A stretch of DNA of 64,000 bases from positions 248,001-312,000 of the forward strand of contig NZ_CP046509.1 in NCBI RefSeq assembly GCF_009738185.1, read 5' to 3'. Within the stretch, counting starts at the first letter, position 1; each line of letters begins with the position of its first letter. The DNA comes from Erwinia sorbitola. Lineage in GTDB: Bacteria > Pseudomonadota > Gammaproteobacteria > Enterobacterales > Enterobacteriaceae. Shown one piece after another: positions 51,927 through 61,292 of the stretch. The notes under the pieces were generated by a model. It saw only the letters and a list, made by a program, of their open reading frames with translations, was not told the origin of the DNA and did no database searches. Position numbers and translations under genes: made by a program.

Positions 51927-53042
51927 ATGAAAATGAGTAAAGGTAGTGCGTTCCTGGCGGGCTGTATCGCCCTGGCAATGAGTCATGCGGCAATCGCCAA
52001 AGACATCAAAGTGGCGATTGTTGGTGCTATGTCCGGCCCGGTCGCACAGTACGGCGATATGGAGTTCACCGGTGCCAAGCAGGCGATTGCTGATATCAAT
52101 GCTAAAGGCGGCGTAAACGGCAATAAACTGGTTGGCGTTGAATATGATGATGCCTGCGATCCTAAGCAGGCGGTGGCCGTGGCCAACAAAGTGATCAACG
52201 ACGGTATCCGTTATGTGATTGGCCACCTGTGCTCATCATCTACTCAGCCAGCGTCAGATATTTATGAAGATGAAGGCGTGCTGATGATCACCCCGGCAGC
52301 CACCGCTCCAGACCTGACTACCCGTGGCTACAAACTGATTATGCGTACTACCGGCCTGGATTCCGACCAGGGCCCTACCGCAGCAAAATATATTCTGAGT
52401 GAGATCAAACCGCAGCGTATCGCCGTGGTTCATGACAAGCAGCAGTATGGCGAAGGCCTGGCGCGTTCCGTGCAGGAGAGCCTGAAAAAATCTGGCGGTA
52501 ACGTGGTGCTGTTTGAAGGTGTGACCGCCGGAGATAAAGACTTCTCTACGCTGGTTGCCCGCCTGAAGAAAGAAAACGTCGATTTCGTTTATTTCGGTGG
52601 TTACTACCCTGAGATGGGCCAGATCTTACGCCAGGCTCGTGCTGCCGGTCTGAAAACCAAGTTTATGGGCCCGGAAGGTGTGGGTAACTCCTCACTGTCT
52701 AACATCGCGGGTACGGCATCTGAAGGGATGCTGGTAACACTGCCTAAACGTTACGATCAGGTGCCTGCCAACAAACCTGTTGTTGACGCGCTGAAAGCGA
52801 AGAAACTCGACTCTACAGGCCCGTTTGTCTGGACAACCTATGCCGCATTACAGTCACTGACTGCCGGTATGGAGCGCAGCAAGAGCGAAGAACCTGAAGC
52901 TATCGTGAAAAATCTGAAGGAAGGCGCAGCGGTACCAACCGTAATGGGCGACCTGAACTGGGATGAGAAGGGCGATCTGAAAGGCTTCGAGTTTGGCATT
53001 TTCACATGGCACGCTGACGGCTCTTCAACCGCTGTTAAATGA
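51927..53042 (+). CDS. livK: Branched-chain amino acid/leucine-binding periplasmic protein LivK
   Basis: Substrate-binding protein (371 aa) for the LivHMGF importer. Signal peptide to about residue 24 (AIA|KDIK). Blocks typical of LivJ/LivK: VGAMSGPVAQYGDMEFTGAK, YDDACDPKQAVAVANKVIND, GHLCSSSTQPASDIYEDEGV, RIAVVHDKQQYGEGLARSVQ, VYFGGYYPEMGQILRQA, FMGPEGVGNSSLSNIAG. Position directly before livHMGF and closest resemblance are to LivK. There is no second binding-protein gene in the livJ position, so this protein may have to serve all branched-chain substrates. Confidence 0.93.
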   Translation: MKMSKGSAFLAGCIALAMSHAAIAKDIKVAIVGAMSGPVAQYGDMEFTGAKQAIADINAKGGVNGNKLVGVEYDDACDPKQAVAVANKVINDGIRYVIGHLCSSSTQPASDIYEDEGVLMITPAATAPDLTTRGYKLIMRTTGLDSDQGPTAAKYILSEIKPQRIAVVHDKQQYGEGLARSVQESLKKSGGNVVLFEGVTAGDKDFSTLVARLKKENVDFVYFGGYYPEMGQILRQARAAGLKTKFMGPEGVGNSSLSNIAGTASEGMLVTLPKRYDQVPANKPVVDALKAKKLDSTGPFVWTTYAALQSLTAGMERSKSEEPEAIVKNLKEGAAVPTVMGDLNWDEKGDLKGFEFGIFTWHADGSSTAVK

Positions 53043-53052
53043 TGCAGGCTGC

Positions 53053-53072
53053 GGGCCAGGGGTGCCTGGCTC
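53053..53072. repeat. Dispersed palindrome, copy 5 (imperfect)
   Basis: GGGCCAGG-GGTG-CCTGGCTC followed by CTACGG, in the livK-livH gap and facing copy 6 in inverted orientation. Confidence 0.5.
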
Positions 53073-53118
53073 CTACGGAATAACGGTGATCGGTGGGCTG
53101 GCTCACTTATCTCCGTAG

Positions 53119-53138
53119 GGGCCGGGCATGCCCGGCCC
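53119..53138. repeat. Dispersed GGCATGCC-type palindrome, copy 6
   Basis: Perfect palindrome GGGCCGGGCA/TGCCCGGCCC preceded by CGTAGG. With copy 5 it forms a doublet between livK and livH, where E. coli also has a structured intergenic region; it may stabilise the livK message relative to livHMGF. Confidence 0.6.
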
Positions 53139-53194
53139 TTTGTCGTTTTCATCCACCTGGTTCTGCTGTAGGTGGATTCGTAAGGTATTAAGGT

Positions 53195-54121
53195 ATGTCC
53201 GAGCAGTTTCTCTACTTCCTGCAACAAATGTTCAACGGCGTCACGTTGGGCAGTACCTATGCGCTGATCGCCATCGGTTACACCATGGTGTACGGCATTA
53301 TCGGCATGATTAACTTTGCCCACGGCGAAGTGTATATGATCGGCAGCTACGTCTCGTTTATCGTCATCGCTGCGCTGATGATGGTGGGTATTGATGTCAG
53401 CTGGCTGCTGATTGGCTCTGGCTTTGTTGTGGCAGTGGTCATCGCTTCCTGCTACGGCTGGAGCATTGAGCGCGTTGCCTACCGGCCGGTGCGCTCCTCG
53501 AAACGTCTGATCGCGCTGATTTCGGCGATCGGCATGTCAATCTTCCTGCAAAACTACGTCAGCCTGACCCAGGGCTCGCGCGATCTCGCGCTGCCAAGTC
53601 TGGTAACGGGTCAGTGGACGCTGGGTGAAAGCAATGGCTTCGCCGCGACTATTTCCACCATGCAGATGGTGATCTGGGGCGTAACGTTCCTCTCAATGCT
53701 GGCGCTGACGCTGTTTATTCGCTATTCACGTATGGGTCGCGCCTGCCGCGCCTGTGCGGAAGACTTGAAAATGGCCAGCCTGCTGGGCATTAATACCGAC
53801 CGTGTGATCTCCCTGACCTTTGTGATTGGTGCGGCAATGGCGGCGGTAGCTGGCGTGCTGCTGGGCCAGTTCTACGGCGTGATCAACCCCTACATCGGCT
53901 TTATGGCCGGAATGAAAGCCTTCACCGCAGCGGTGCTGGGTGGCATCGGTAGTATTCCTGGCGCGATGCTCGGTGGCCTGATTCTGGGGATTGCAGAGGC
54001 GCTGACCTCGGCCTATCTCAGTACTGAATACAAAGACGTGGTGTCATTTGCCCTGTTGATTGTGGTGCTGCTGGTGATGCCTACCGGCATCCTTGGCCGT
54101 CCGGAGGTTGAGAAAGTATGA
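53195..54121 (+). CDS. livH: Branched-chain amino acid permease LivH
   Basis: Inner-membrane permease of 308 aa, as in E. coli. Family motifs: NGVTLGSTYALIAIGYTMVY, GMINFAHGEVYMIGSYVSF, AYRPVRSSKRLIALISAIGM, GINTDRVISLTFVIGAAMAA, AVLGGIGSIPGAMLGGLILG (EAA-like loop). AAGG lies close upstream of the start. It overlaps livM by 4 bp. Confidence 0.96.
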   Translation: MSEQFLYFLQQMFNGVTLGSTYALIAIGYTMVYGIIGMINFAHGEVYMIGSYVSFIVIAALMMVGIDVSWLLIGSGFVVAVVIASCYGWSIERVAYRPVRSSKRLIALISAIGMSIFLQNYVSLTQGSRDLALPSLVTGQWTLGESNGFAATISTMQMVIWGVTFLSMLALTLFIRYSRMGRACRACAEDLKMASLLGINTDRVISLTFVIGAAMAAVAGVLLGQFYGVINPYIGFMAGMKAFTAAVLGGIGSIPGAMLGGLILGIAEALTSAYLSTEYKDVVSFALLIVVLLVMPTGILGRPEVEKV

Positions 54122-55392
54122 AGAAGCTCAACCTGCTTAACGCCATTGTCTCGGCGCTGATGCTGCTGGTTCTGGCGGCATTCTTTATGGGGATGCGCCT
54201 CAATCTTGACGGAACTCATCTGGTGGTGCATAACGCCGGAGAAGTGCGCTGGAACTGGATAGCTCTGGGCTGTGGCGTGGTGTTTCTGTTCCAGCTGCTG
54301 CGCCCGCTGTTGCAGAGTGGCCTGAAAAAAGTCTCCGGCCCGTCGCTGGTATTACCGGGCATTGATGGCTCTACCGTGAAGCAAAAGCTGTTTCTGCTGG
54401 TGCTGATCGTTGCGGCAGCCGTGTGGCCGTTCCTGGTGTCACGCGGCACGGTGGATATTGCCACCCTGACGCTGATTTACGTCATGCTGGGCCTTGGCCT
54501 TAACGTGGTGGTGGGGCTGTCGGGCCTGCTGGTGCTGGGGTATGGCGGTTTCTATGCCATCGGTGCCTATACCTTTGCGCTGCTTAACCACTATTACGGA
54601 CTGGGCTTCTGGCAGAGTCTGCCGCTGGCAGGTCTGGTGGCGGCGGCATTTGGCCTGCTGCTCGGCTTCCCGGTGCTGCGTCTGCGCGGTGACTATCTGG
54701 CGATTGTGACTCTCGGCTTTGGCGAGATCGTGCGTATCCTGCTGCTGAATAACACCGAAATTACCGGCGGCCCGAATGGCATCAGCCAGATCCCGAAACC
54801 CTCCTTCTTTGGTCTGGAATTTAACCGCAGCGTGCGCGACGGTGGATGGGATACCTTCCATAACTTCTTTGGCCTGAAATACGATCCAAGCGATCGCATT
54901 ATCTTCCTGTATATGGTGGCGCTGCTGCTGGTAGTGATTACGCTGTTTGTTATCAACCGCCTGCTGCGTATGCCGCTGGGTCGTGCCTGGGAAGCGCTGC
55001 GTGAAGATGAGATTGCCTGCCGCTCGCTGGGCCTCAGCCCGACGCGTATCAAACTGACGGCGTTCACCATCAGCGCCGCTTTTGCCGGGTTCGCCGGTAG
55101 CCTGTTTGCAGCCCGTCAGGGCTTTGTCAGCCCGGAATCCTTCACGTTTGCCGAGTCGGCATTTGTGCTGGCGATTGTGGTATTGGGCGGGATGGGCTCG
55201 CAGTTTGCGGTGATTCTGGCGGCTATCCTGCTGGTGGTATCACGGGAGCTGATGCGCGATCTGAACGAGTACAGCATGCTGGTTCTCGGCGGCTTAATGG
55301 TATTGATGATGATCTGGCGTCCGCAGGGGCTGTTGCCGATGAAGCGCCCGCATCTGAAGTTGAAAAATGCGGAAAAAGGAGATCAGGCATGA
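54118..55392 (+). CDS. livM: Branched-chain amino acid permease LivM
   Basis: Second permease subunit, 424 aa (E. coli 425). N-terminal extension with two TMs typical of LivM, then GLGLNVVVGLSGLLVLGYGG, YAIGAYTFALL, LRLRGDYLAIVTLGFGEIVR, LREDEIACRSLGLSPTRIKL and VVLGGMGSQFAVILAAILL. It overlaps livG by 4 bp, so livHMG are translationally coupled. Confidence 0.96.
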   Translation: MKKLNLLNAIVSALMLLVLAAFFMGMRLNLDGTHLVVHNAGEVRWNWIALGCGVVFLFQLLRPLLQSGLKKVSGPSLVLPGIDGSTVKQKLFLLVLIVAAAVWPFLVSRGTVDIATLTLIYVMLGLGLNVVVGLSGLLVLGYGGFYAIGAYTFALLNHYYGLGFWQSLPLAGLVAAAFGLLLGFPVLRLRGDYLAIVTLGFGEIVRILLLNNTEITGGPNGISQIPKPSFFGLEFNRSVRDGGWDTFHNFFGLKYDPSDRIIFLYMVALLLVVITLFVINRLLRMPLGRAWEALREDEIACRSLGLSPTRIKLTAFTISAAFAGFAGSLFAARQGFVSPESFTFAESAFVLAIVVLGGMGSQFAVILAAILLVVSRELMRDLNEYSMLVLGGLMVLMMIWRPQGLLPMKRPHLKLKNAEKGDQA

Positions 55393-56156
55393 CTCAGCCT
55401 TTGTTAGCCGTCAATGGCCTGATGATGCGCTTCGGCGGCCTGCTGGCCGTCAACAATGTTGAACTGGAGCTGCACCCGCAGGAGATTGTTTCACTGATCG
55501 GCCCGAACGGTGCCGGTAAAACCACGGTATTTAACTGTCTGACCGGTTTCTATCGTCCAACCGGCGGCTCTATCAAGCTGGGTGATAAGCAGCTGGCGGG
55601 TCTTCCCGGGCAGAAGATTGCGCGGATGGGCATTGTGCGTACCTTCCAGCACGTGCGTCTGTTCCGTGAAATGACGGTCATTGAAAACCTGCTGGTTGCT
55701 CAACATCAGCACCTGAAAAGCGGCGTATTTTCTGGCCTGCTGAAAACCCCGGCTTTCCGCAAAGCAGAGAGTGAAGCGCTCGATCGCGCCGCCTCCTGGC
55801 TGGATCGCGTAGGATTACTGGAACTGGCTAATCGTCAGGCTGGTAACCTTGCCTACGGGCAGCAGCGCCGTCTTGAGATTGCCCGCTGTATGGTGACGCG
55901 CCCGGAAATTCTGATGCTGGATGAACCGGCGGCCGGTCTGAACCCGAAAGAAACCCATGAGCTGGATGAGCTGATTGCCGAACTGCGCAACCAGCACAAC
56001 GTCTCGGTACTGCTGATTGAACATGATATGAAACTGGTGATGGGTATTTCTGACCGCATCTACGTGGTTAACCAGGGGACACCGCTGGCTAACGGTACGC
56101 CGGACGAGATCCGCAATAATCCGGACGTGATCCGCGCCTACCTGGGGGAGGCATAA
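55389..56156 (+). CDS. livG: Branched-chain amino acid ABC ATPase LivG
   Basis: 255-aa ATPase. Walker A GPNGAGKTT, RTFQHVRLF (Q-loop), signature LAYGQQRRLEIARCM, Walker B ILMLDEPAAGLNPKET, switch HDMKLVM. These are the LivG-specific variants (AYGQQRRLE instead of SGGQ). One base separates its stop from livF. Confidence 0.96.
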   Translation: MTQPLLAVNGLMMRFGGLLAVNNVELELHPQEIVSLIGPNGAGKTTVFNCLTGFYRPTGGSIKLGDKQLAGLPGQKIARMGIVRTFQHVRLFREMTVIENLLVAQHQHLKSGVFSGLLKTPAFRKAESEALDRAASWLDRVGLLELANRQAGNLAYGQQRRLEIARCMVTRPEILMLDEPAAGLNPKETHELDELIAELRNQHNVSVLLIEHDMKLVMGISDRIYVVNQGTPLANGTPDEIRNNPDVIRAYLGEA

Positions 56157-56157
56157 T

Positions 56158-56871
56158 ATGAGTCAGGCAATGCTTTCCCTGAATAACATCAGCGCGCATT
56201 ACGGTAAAATCCAGGCGCTGCATAACGTCAGTCTGCATATCAATCAGGGTGAGATTGTTACCCTGATCGGTGCTAATGGCGCAGGTAAAACTACTATTCT
56301 CGGTACGCTGTGCGGTGAGCCACGAGCGACCTCCGGGTCGGTGATCTTCGACGGTAAAGAGATCACCGACTGGCAGACGGCGCGTATTATGCGTGAAGCG
56401 ATTGCCATTGTACCGGAAGGGCGTCGCGTCTTTTCGCGCATGACGGTGGATGAGAATCTGGCGATGGGCGGTTTCTTTGCCGAGCGTCAGCAGTATCAGC
56501 AGCGTATCAAGCGGGTGTATGAGCTGTTTCCGCGCCTGTATGAGCGCCGTGTGCAGCGTGCAGGCACCATGTCAGGCGGTGAGCAGCAGATGCTGGCTAT
56601 TGGTCGTGCACTGATGAGCCAGCCGCGCCTGCTGCTGCTGGATGAGCCATCCCTGGGCCTGGCCCCGATCATTATCCAGCAGATTTTCGACACCATCGAG
56701 CAGCTGCGTCAGGAAGGTATGACGATTTTCCTCGTCGAGCAGAATGCTAACCAGGCGCTGAAGCTTGCTGACCGTGGCTATGTGCTCGAAAACGGTCATG
56801 TGGTGCTGGAAGATACCGGTGATGCTTTGCTGGCCAATGAAGCCGTCAGAAGCGCGTATTTAGGCGGTTAA
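56158..56871 (+). CDS. livF: Branched-chain amino acid ABC ATPase LivF
   Basis: 237-aa ATPase, same length as E. coli LivF. Walker A GANGAGKTT, signature SGGEQQMLAIGRALM, Walker B LLLLDEPSLGLAPIII, switch region VEQNANQALKLADRGYVLEN. Pairs with LivG; closes the livKHMGF operon. A palindromic repeat follows directly. Confidence 0.96.
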   Translation: MSQAMLSLNNISAHYGKIQALHNVSLHINQGEIVTLIGANGAGKTTILGTLCGEPRATSGSVIFDGKEITDWQTARIMREAIAIVPEGRRVFSRMTVDENLAMGGFFAERQQYQQRIKRVYELFPRLYERRVQRAGTMSGGEQQMLAIGRALMSQPRLLLLDEPSLGLAPIIIQQIFDTIEQLRQEGMTIFLVEQNANQALKLADRGYVLENGHVVLEDTGDALLANEAVRSAYLGG

Positions 56872-56876
56872 TATCC

Positions 56877-56896
56877 GGGGCGGGCTTGCCCGCCCC
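56877..56896. repeat. Dispersed palindrome, copy 7
   Basis: GGGGCGGGCT/TGCCCGCCCC followed by CTACG, downstream of livF. Probably limits readthrough or stabilises the liv transcript. Confidence 0.55.
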
Positions 56897-56951
56897 TACG
56901 AACTTCCCCGTGTGAGGCATGCTTCGTCCGCTATCCATGTTGTACTACCGG

Positions 56952-57002
56952 CCGTCACCTCGCTGTCACTTTTTCGTCATAACTCCGTTATTTTTCTGTC
57001 AT
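56952..57002 (+). promoter_or_regulatory. Pho-box array upstream of ugpB
   Basis: Five heptamers CCGTCAC, CTGTCAC, TCGTCAT, CCGTTAT, CTGTCAT are spaced exactly 11 bp apart with 4-nt spacers, matching the PhoB half-site CTGTCAT. The array ends 77 bp before the ugpB start codon. Induction of ugp by phosphate starvation is established in E. coli. Confidence 0.88.
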
Positions 57003-57079
57003 TTTCGCATGTCATGTTACCTCCCGACTAAAAGAATGCGCGAAATCGCGCCTTACAACACCGGGTACAGGAAACCGAC

Positions 57080-58399
57080 ATGTCATCAATCGCATTCCGT
57101 CATACCGCACTTAGCGTAGTACTGGGGCTGACCCTTAGCGCCAATGCTCTGGCCGCTACCGAGATCCCGTTCTGGCACTCAATGGAAGGTGCGCTGGGCG
57201 AAGAGGTTAACTCGCTGGCGACCCGCTTTAATGCAGAGCACCCTGACTATAAAATCGTACCGACCTACAAAGGCAACTACGAGCAGAGCATGTCAGCGGG
57301 TATTGCCGCCATTCGCTCTGGCAAAGCGCCAGCGATTTTGCAGGTATACGAAGTCGGTACGGCGACAATGATGGCATCGAAAGCAATTGTTCCGGTCAAT
57401 GAAGTGTTTAAAAACGCCGGTATTGCGATGGATCCGCAGCAGTTTGTGCCGGCGGTGGCGGGTTACTACAGCGATTCGACAGGCCAGCTGATCTCCCAGC
57501 CGTTTAACAGCTCCACCCCGGTGCTGTACTACAACAAAGATGCTTTCAAAAAGGCCGGCCTCGACCCTGAGCAGCCGCCAAAAACCTGGCAGGATCTGGC
57601 GACCTATTCAGCTGCGCTGCGTAAAGCGGGCATGAGCTGTGGCTACGCCAGCGGCTGGCAGGGCTGGATCCAGATTGAGAACTTCAGCGCCTGGCATGCT
57701 CTGCCGGTCGCCACTAAAAATAACGGCTTCGACGGCACTGATGCGGTACTGGAATTCAATAAACCGACCCAGGTTCGCCATATTGCCCTGCTGGAAGAGA
57801 TGAATAAGAAGGGGGATTTCACCTACTTCGGGCGTAAAGATGAGTCCACCGCCAAGTTCTATAACGGCGACTGCGCTATCACTACCGCGTCTTCCGGTTC
57901 GCTGGCCGATATTCGTAGCCACGCCAAATTCAACTACGGCGTGGGCATGATGCCGTACGATGCAACCGTGCCGAATGCACCGCAGAACGCCATTATCGGC
58001 GGTGCCAGCCTGTGGGTGATGAAAAACAAGGATGCCGCAACTTACAAAGGCGTGGCCGAATTTATGCAGTTCCTGGCGAAACCAGAGATCGCCGCAGAAT
58101 GGCATCAGAAAACGGGCTACCTGCCGATTACCACTGCCGCCTATGAGCTGACCAAACAGCAGGGCTTCTACGACAAGAACCCGGGGGCGGATATCGCCAC
58201 TCGCCAGATGCTGAACAAAGACCCGCTGCCGTTCACCAAAGGGATGCGCCTGGGCAATATGCCGCAGATTCGTACCATCGTGGATGAGGAGCTGGAAGGC
58301 GTCTGGACCGGCAAGAAAACCCCGCAGGCGGCCCTGGACAGCGCCGTTGAGCGTGGTAATCAGCTGCTGCGTCGTTTCGAACAACAGAGCAAAAAATAG
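57080..58399 (+). CDS. ugpB: sn-glycerol-3-phosphate-binding periplasmic protein UgpB
   Basis: Binding protein (439 aa) of the Ugp ABC importer for glycerol-3-phosphate and glycerophosphodiesters. Signal peptide to about residue 25 (ANALA|ATEIPFWHSM). Typical blocks: FWHSMEGALGEEVNSLATRF, TYKGNYEQSMSAGIAA, QPFNSSTPVLYYNKDAFKKA, KTWQDLATYSAALRKAG, IIGGASLWVMKNK, KTGYLPIT. Heads ugpBAECQ under the Pho-box array; AGGAAA lies upstream of the start. Confidence 0.96.
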   Translation: MSSIAFRHTALSVVLGLTLSANALAATEIPFWHSMEGALGEEVNSLATRFNAEHPDYKIVPTYKGNYEQSMSAGIAAIRSGKAPAILQVYEVGTATMMASKAIVPVNEVFKNAGIAMDPQQFVPAVAGYYSDSTGQLISQPFNSSTPVLYYNKDAFKKAGLDPEQPPKTWQDLATYSAALRKAGMSCGYASGWQGWIQIENFSAWHALPVATKNNGFDGTDAVLEFNKPTQVRHIALLEEMNKKGDFTYFGRKDESTAKFYNGDCAITTASSGSLADIRSHAKFNYGVGMMPYDATVPNAPQNAIIGGASLWVMKNKDAATYKGVAEFMQFLAKPEIAAEWHQKTGYLPITTAAYELTKQQGFYDKNPGADIATRQMLNKDPLPFTKGMRLGNMPQIRTIVDEELEGVWTGKKTPQAALDSAVERGNQLLRRFEQQSKK

Positions 58400-58489
58400 T
58401 AGCCGTCAGGCGGGCGATCCCCGCCTGCATCTGTGTTCAGGGGCGGATCAGCTATCCGCCCTGTTTGATCCCTGCATGAGAACCTATTT

Positions 58490-59377
58490 ATGTCTTCACC
58501 GCGCCCTGTTTTCCGCTCGGGATGGCTGCCCTACCTGCTGGTGCTGCCTCAGCTGATTATTACCATCGTTTTTTTCCTCTGGCCTGCGGGCGAAGCGCTG
58601 TGGTATTCGGTACAAAACGTCGATCCCTTCGGTATCTCCAGCACCTTTGTCGGGTTGGAAAACTTTGTTCGCCTGTTCGGTGACAGCTACTACCTTGATG
58701 CTTTCTGGACCACGCTCATCTTCAGCGGGCTGGTCACCGTTATTGGCCTGGTGGTTTCTCTACTGTTTGCCGCGCTGGTGGATTATGTGCTGCGCCTCAA
58801 ACGTTTTTATCAGACGCTGATGCTGCTGCCTTATGCTGTTGCGCCTGCGGTGGCGGCGGTGCTGTGGATGTTTCTGTTCAGTCCCGGGCTGGGGCTGATT
58901 ACCCATTTCTTAGGGCTGCTGGGATACAGCTGGAACCACGCGCAAAACAGCGGCCAGGCGATGTTCCTGGTGGTTCTGGCGTCGATCTGGCAGCAAATGA
59001 GCTACAACTTCCTGTTTTTCTTCGCTGCGTTACAGTCAATACCCAAATCTCTGGTGGAAGCCGCCGCCATTGACGGCGCAGGCCCGGTACGGCGTTTCTT
59101 CTGCCTCTCATTCCCGCTTATCGCACCGGTTGGCTTCTTCCTGGTGGTGGTAAACCTGGTGTACGCCTTCTTCGATACTTTCCCGGTGATTGATGCCGCG
59201 ACGGGCGGTGGGCCAGTACAGGCGACCACCACGCTGATCTATAAAATTTATCGTGAAGGCTTCGCCGGTCTGGATCTCTCCTCGTCATCTGCGCAGTCGG
59301 TGGTGCTGATGGTACTGGTGATTATTCTGACGGTGATCCAGTTTCGCTATGTCGAGAGAAAGGTGCGCTACCAATGA
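58490..59377 (+). CDS. ugpA: Glycerol-3-phosphate permease UgpA
   Basis: Six-TM permease of 295 aa, as in E. coli. Segments: PYLLVLPQLIITIVFFLWPA, WTTLIFSGLVTVIGLVVSLL, LMLLPYAVAPAVAAVLWMF, the EAA loop EAAAIDGAGPVRRFFCLSFP. There is a 90-bp gap after ugpB and a 4-bp overlap with ugpE. No strong Shine-Dalgarno precedes the ATG. Confidence 0.96.
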   Translation: MSSPRPVFRSGWLPYLLVLPQLIITIVFFLWPAGEALWYSVQNVDPFGISSTFVGLENFVRLFGDSYYLDAFWTTLIFSGLVTVIGLVVSLLFAALVDYVLRLKRFYQTLMLLPYAVAPAVAAVLWMFLFSPGLGLITHFLGLLGYSWNHAQNSGQAMFLVVLASIWQQMSYNFLFFFAALQSIPKSLVEAAAIDGAGPVRRFFCLSFPLIAPVGFFLVVVNLVYAFFDTFPVIDAATGGGPVQATTTLIYKIYREGFAGLDLSSSSAQSVVLMVLVIILTVIQFRYVERKVRYQ

Positions 59378-60219
59378 TCGAAAACCGACGCGGGCTGGAT
59401 ATTTTCAGCCATACCCTGCTGGGCCTCGGCATCCTCACCGTGCTGTTCCCGCTGTATGTGGCGTTTATTGCTGCGACGCTCAGTAACGAACAGGTGTTTC
59501 AGGTGCCGATGCCGCTGCTCCCCGGTACGCATCTGTGGGATAACATTGCCAGCATCTGGACGCATGGGGTGGGGCAGAACAGCGCACCGTTCAGCACCAT
59601 GCTGATGAACAGCCTGATTATGGCGCTGGCGATCACCACCGGAAAAATCACCGTGTCGATGCTGTCAGCCTTTGCTCTGGTGTGGTTCCGCTTCCCGCTG
59701 CGCAATCTGTTTTTCTGGATGATCTTTATCACCCTGATGCTGCCGGTGGAAGTGCGTATTTTCCCGACGGTGGATGTGATCGCCGACCTCAATATGCTCG
59801 ACAGTTACAGCGGCTTAACTCTGCCGTTGATGGCCTCGGCCACTGCTACATTCCTCTTCCGCCAGTTCTTTATGACGCTACCCGATGAGCTGATGGAAGC
59901 TGCACGCATCGACGGTGCCAGTCCGATGCGCTTCTTCTGGGATATCGTGCTGCCGCTGTCGAAAACTAATCTGGCAGCGCTGTTTGTGATCACCTTTATC
60001 TACGGCTGGAATCAGTACATGTGGCCGCTGCTGATTGTCAGCGACAGCAAGCTGGGGACGGCGGTTGCCGGTATCCGCAGCATGATTGCCACCGGCGATG
60101 CGGCAACCCAATGGAACCTGGTGATGGCGGCGATGATCCTCACGCTGATCCCACCGGTAGTGATTGTTTTAGTGATGCAGCGCGCCTTTGTTCGCGGTCT
60201 GGTTGAGAGTGAGAAATAA
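59374..60219 (+). CDS. ugpE: Glycerol-3-phosphate permease UgpE
   Basis: Second permease, 281 aa as in E. coli. Segments: FSHTLLGLGILTVLFPLYVA, ITTGKITVSMLSAFALVWFR, FWMIFITLMLPVEVRIFPTV, EAA loop MEAARIDGASPMRFFWDIVLP. It is coupled to ugpA by overlap and followed by ugpC after 2 bp. Confidence 0.96.
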   Translation: MIENRRGLDIFSHTLLGLGILTVLFPLYVAFIAATLSNEQVFQVPMPLLPGTHLWDNIASIWTHGVGQNSAPFSTMLMNSLIMALAITTGKITVSMLSAFALVWFRFPLRNLFFWMIFITLMLPVEVRIFPTVDVIADLNMLDSYSGLTLPLMASATATFLFRQFFMTLPDELMEAARIDGASPMRFFWDIVLPLSKTNLAALFVITFIYGWNQYMWPLLIVSDSKLGTAVAGIRSMIATGDAATQWNLVMAAMILTLIPPVVIVLVMQRAFVRGLVESEK

Positions 60220-60221
60220 CG

Positions 60222-61292
60222 ATGGCAGGTGTAAGACTTCAGGCAGTAACGAAATCCTACGACGGGATAAACCAGATTATTCAGCCGCTGGATGTGGCGA
60301 TCCGCGACGGAGAGTTTATGGTGATGGTCGGCCCATCCGGCTGTGGTAAATCAACGCTGCTGCGTATGGTTGCCGGGCTGGAGCGGGTTACCAGCGGCGA
60401 TATCTATATCGATACCCGCCGGGTGACCGAGGAAGAGCCGAAAGATCGCGGCATTGCGATGGTGTTCCAGAACTACGCGCTCTACCCGCATATGAGCGTG
60501 GAGGAGAATATGGCCTGGGGCCTGAAAATTCGCGGCATGGGTAAAGAACAGATCCGCCAGCGGGTGCTGGAAGCAGCGCGCAGCCTGGAGCTGGAAGCGC
60601 TGCTGCAACGCCGCCCGCGTGAACTTTCAGGGGGCCAGCGTCAAAGGGTAGCGATGGGGCGCGCCATTGTGCGTGAGCCAGCAGTGTTTCTGTTTGATGA
60701 ACCGCTCTCTAACCTGGATGCCAGGCTGCGCGTGCAGATGCGTCTGGAGCTGCAACTGCTGCATCGCCGACTCAACACCACCAGCCTGTATGTTACTCAC
60801 GATCAGGTGGAGGCGATGACGCTTGCCCAGCGGGTGATGGTGATGAATAAAGGCGTGCTGGAGCAGCTGGGTACGCCGGTGGAAATTTACGAACGTCCGG
60901 CCACGCGTTTTGTGGCCAGCTTTATTGGTTCCCCGGCGATGAACCTGCTGGAAGGGCAGATGAACGCCGACGGTTCTCGCTTTAATCTGGGTGATAATAT
61001 GGCGCTGCCGCTAAGTGCTCCAAAGGCAAAATGGGCCGATCGTACATTGACGCTGGGTGTTCGCCCGGAGCATATTGAACTCTCTTCACCGCAGGATGGC
61101 GGTATTCCGCTGGTGGTGGATACGCTGGAAATGCTGGGGGCAGACAATCTCGCTCATGGCCGCTGGGGCAAAAATAAAATGGTGGTACGCCTGCCACACT
61201 CGGTGCGCCCGCAGATGGGCAGCACGCTGTGGCTGCATCTGACCCCTCAGTCGTTACACTTCTTTGACCATAACGGACAACGGATCGATTAA
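60222..61292 (+). CDS. ugpC: Glycerol-3-phosphate ABC ATPase UgpC
   Basis: MalK-type ATPase of 356 aa. Walker A GPSGCGKST, Q-loop VFQNYALYPHM, signature ELSGGQRQRVAMGRAIV, Walker B FLFDEPLSNLDARLR, switch YVTHDQVEAMTLAQRV, and a C-terminal OB/TOBE regulatory domain (FIGSPAMNLLEGQMNADGS; LGVRPEHIEL). Its stop overlaps the ugpQ start (TAATG). Confidence 0.96.
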   Translation: MAGVRLQAVTKSYDGINQIIQPLDVAIRDGEFMVMVGPSGCGKSTLLRMVAGLERVTSGDIYIDTRRVTEEEPKDRGIAMVFQNYALYPHMSVEENMAWGLKIRGMGKEQIRQRVLEAARSLELEALLQRRPRELSGGQRQRVAMGRAIVREPAVFLFDEPLSNLDARLRVQMRLELQLLHRRLNTTSLYVTHDQVEAMTLAQRVMVMNKGVLEQLGTPVEIYERPATRFVASFIGSPAMNLLEGQMNADGSRFNLGDNMALPLSAPKAKWADRTLTLGVRPEHIELSSPQDGGIPLVVDTLEMLGADNLAHGRWGKNKMVVRLPHSVRPQMGSTLWLHLTPQSLHFFDHNGQRID

